Shown: in pieces, positions 44,225 to 44,265 of the stretch
Numbering within the stretch: position 1 is the first letter of the stretch
Layout: each line of letters starts with the position of its first letter
From: Blautia sp.
GTDB taxonomy: Bacteria; Bacillota; Clostridia; Lachnospirales; Lachnospiraceae
Assembly: GCA_017475035.1 (NCBI GenBank)
Contig: JAFVGK010000053.1
Span: 1-44,265 of the forward strand
DNA length: 44,265 bases
Direction: 5' to 3'
Notes under the pieces: model-generated
What the model saw: only the letters and a program-made list of their open reading frames with translations
What the model was told of the DNA's origin: nothing
Databases searched by the model: none
Position numbers and translations under genes: made by a program

Positions 44225-44253
44225 TTGCAAAAAACCAAAAATAATATTATAAT
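44225..44253 (+). promoter_or_regulatory. Promoter of a gene beyond the right edge
   Basis: TTGCAA (44225-44230) and a perfect TATAAT (44248-44253) are 17 bp apart, in AT-rich sequence. The gene it drives lies outside the window. Confidence 0.6.
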
Positions 44254-44265
44254 TATAGGTACATA

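Overview
The window looks like chromosome of an anaerobic, gut-type Clostridia bacterium, most probably a Lachnospiraceae member. The reasons are a Gram-positive division/cell-wall (dcw) cluster with mraZ, a divergent ftsL and DivIB, strong GGAGG-type ribosome sites with frequent GTG/TTG starts, several glycoside hydrolases of gut fibre degraders, a GPH-family sugar symporter and a YesM/YesN-type sugar sensor. The genus assignment is inference from gene content only.

Positions 1-12.5 kb: envelope and division genes on the plus strand: lgt, then after a terminator mraZ (own promoter plus five helically phased GTGG boxes), rsmH, an ftsL-like gene with a long repetitive Arg/Gln-rich N-terminus, a class B PBP, mraY, murD, a divIB/ftsQ with a very long acidic, calcium-loop-like tail, and ftsZ. 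ftsW and murG are not between murD and divIB; a dispersed hairpin repeat occupies that gap. 12.5-20.5 kb: a phosphohexomutase (-), a large secreted beta-helix protein with a Thr-Pro linker and Ig-like C-terminus (+), thpR (+), a membrane GGDEF protein (-), and an SDR oxidoreductase (-). 20.9-26.4 kb: an AraC regulator, GH2 beta-galactosidase and GPH symporter locus. 26.5-28.7 kb: a small membrane protein with an XRE regulator, then a GH5 enzyme. 28.9-32.6 kb: dapF (-) and a polar amino-acid ABC transporter whose binding protein has its two halves in swapped order and which has an ARG-box-like site upstream. 32.8-36.1 kb: a GH78-like alpha-L-rhamnosidase and a secreted CE1-like esterase (-). 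36.6-42.6 kb: a membrane-anchored sugar-binding protein, LytS/YesM kinase and YesN regulator, then an aldo/keto reductase with ferredoxin tail and an AraD-type aldolase/epimerase. The last 1.7 kb is AT-rich and carries a probably truncated secreted Ig-like protein.

Two things stand out. (1) The amino-acid binding protein at 30256-31062 reads as a natural circular permutation of the SBP_bac_3 fold. (2) At least three families of dispersed, hairpin-forming intergenic elements (called A, B and C here) are embedded in this window. Most copies end a few bases before a start codon and supply its Shine-Dalgarno sequence. They sit in front of lgt, divIB, the beta-helix protein, the small membrane protein, GH5, the ABC permease, the sugar-binding protein and araD, all functionally unrelated. 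A separate 156-bp element with 24-bp near-perfect terminal inverted repeats lies behind dapF.

All calls rest on reading the sequence and remembered family features; no database search was run.
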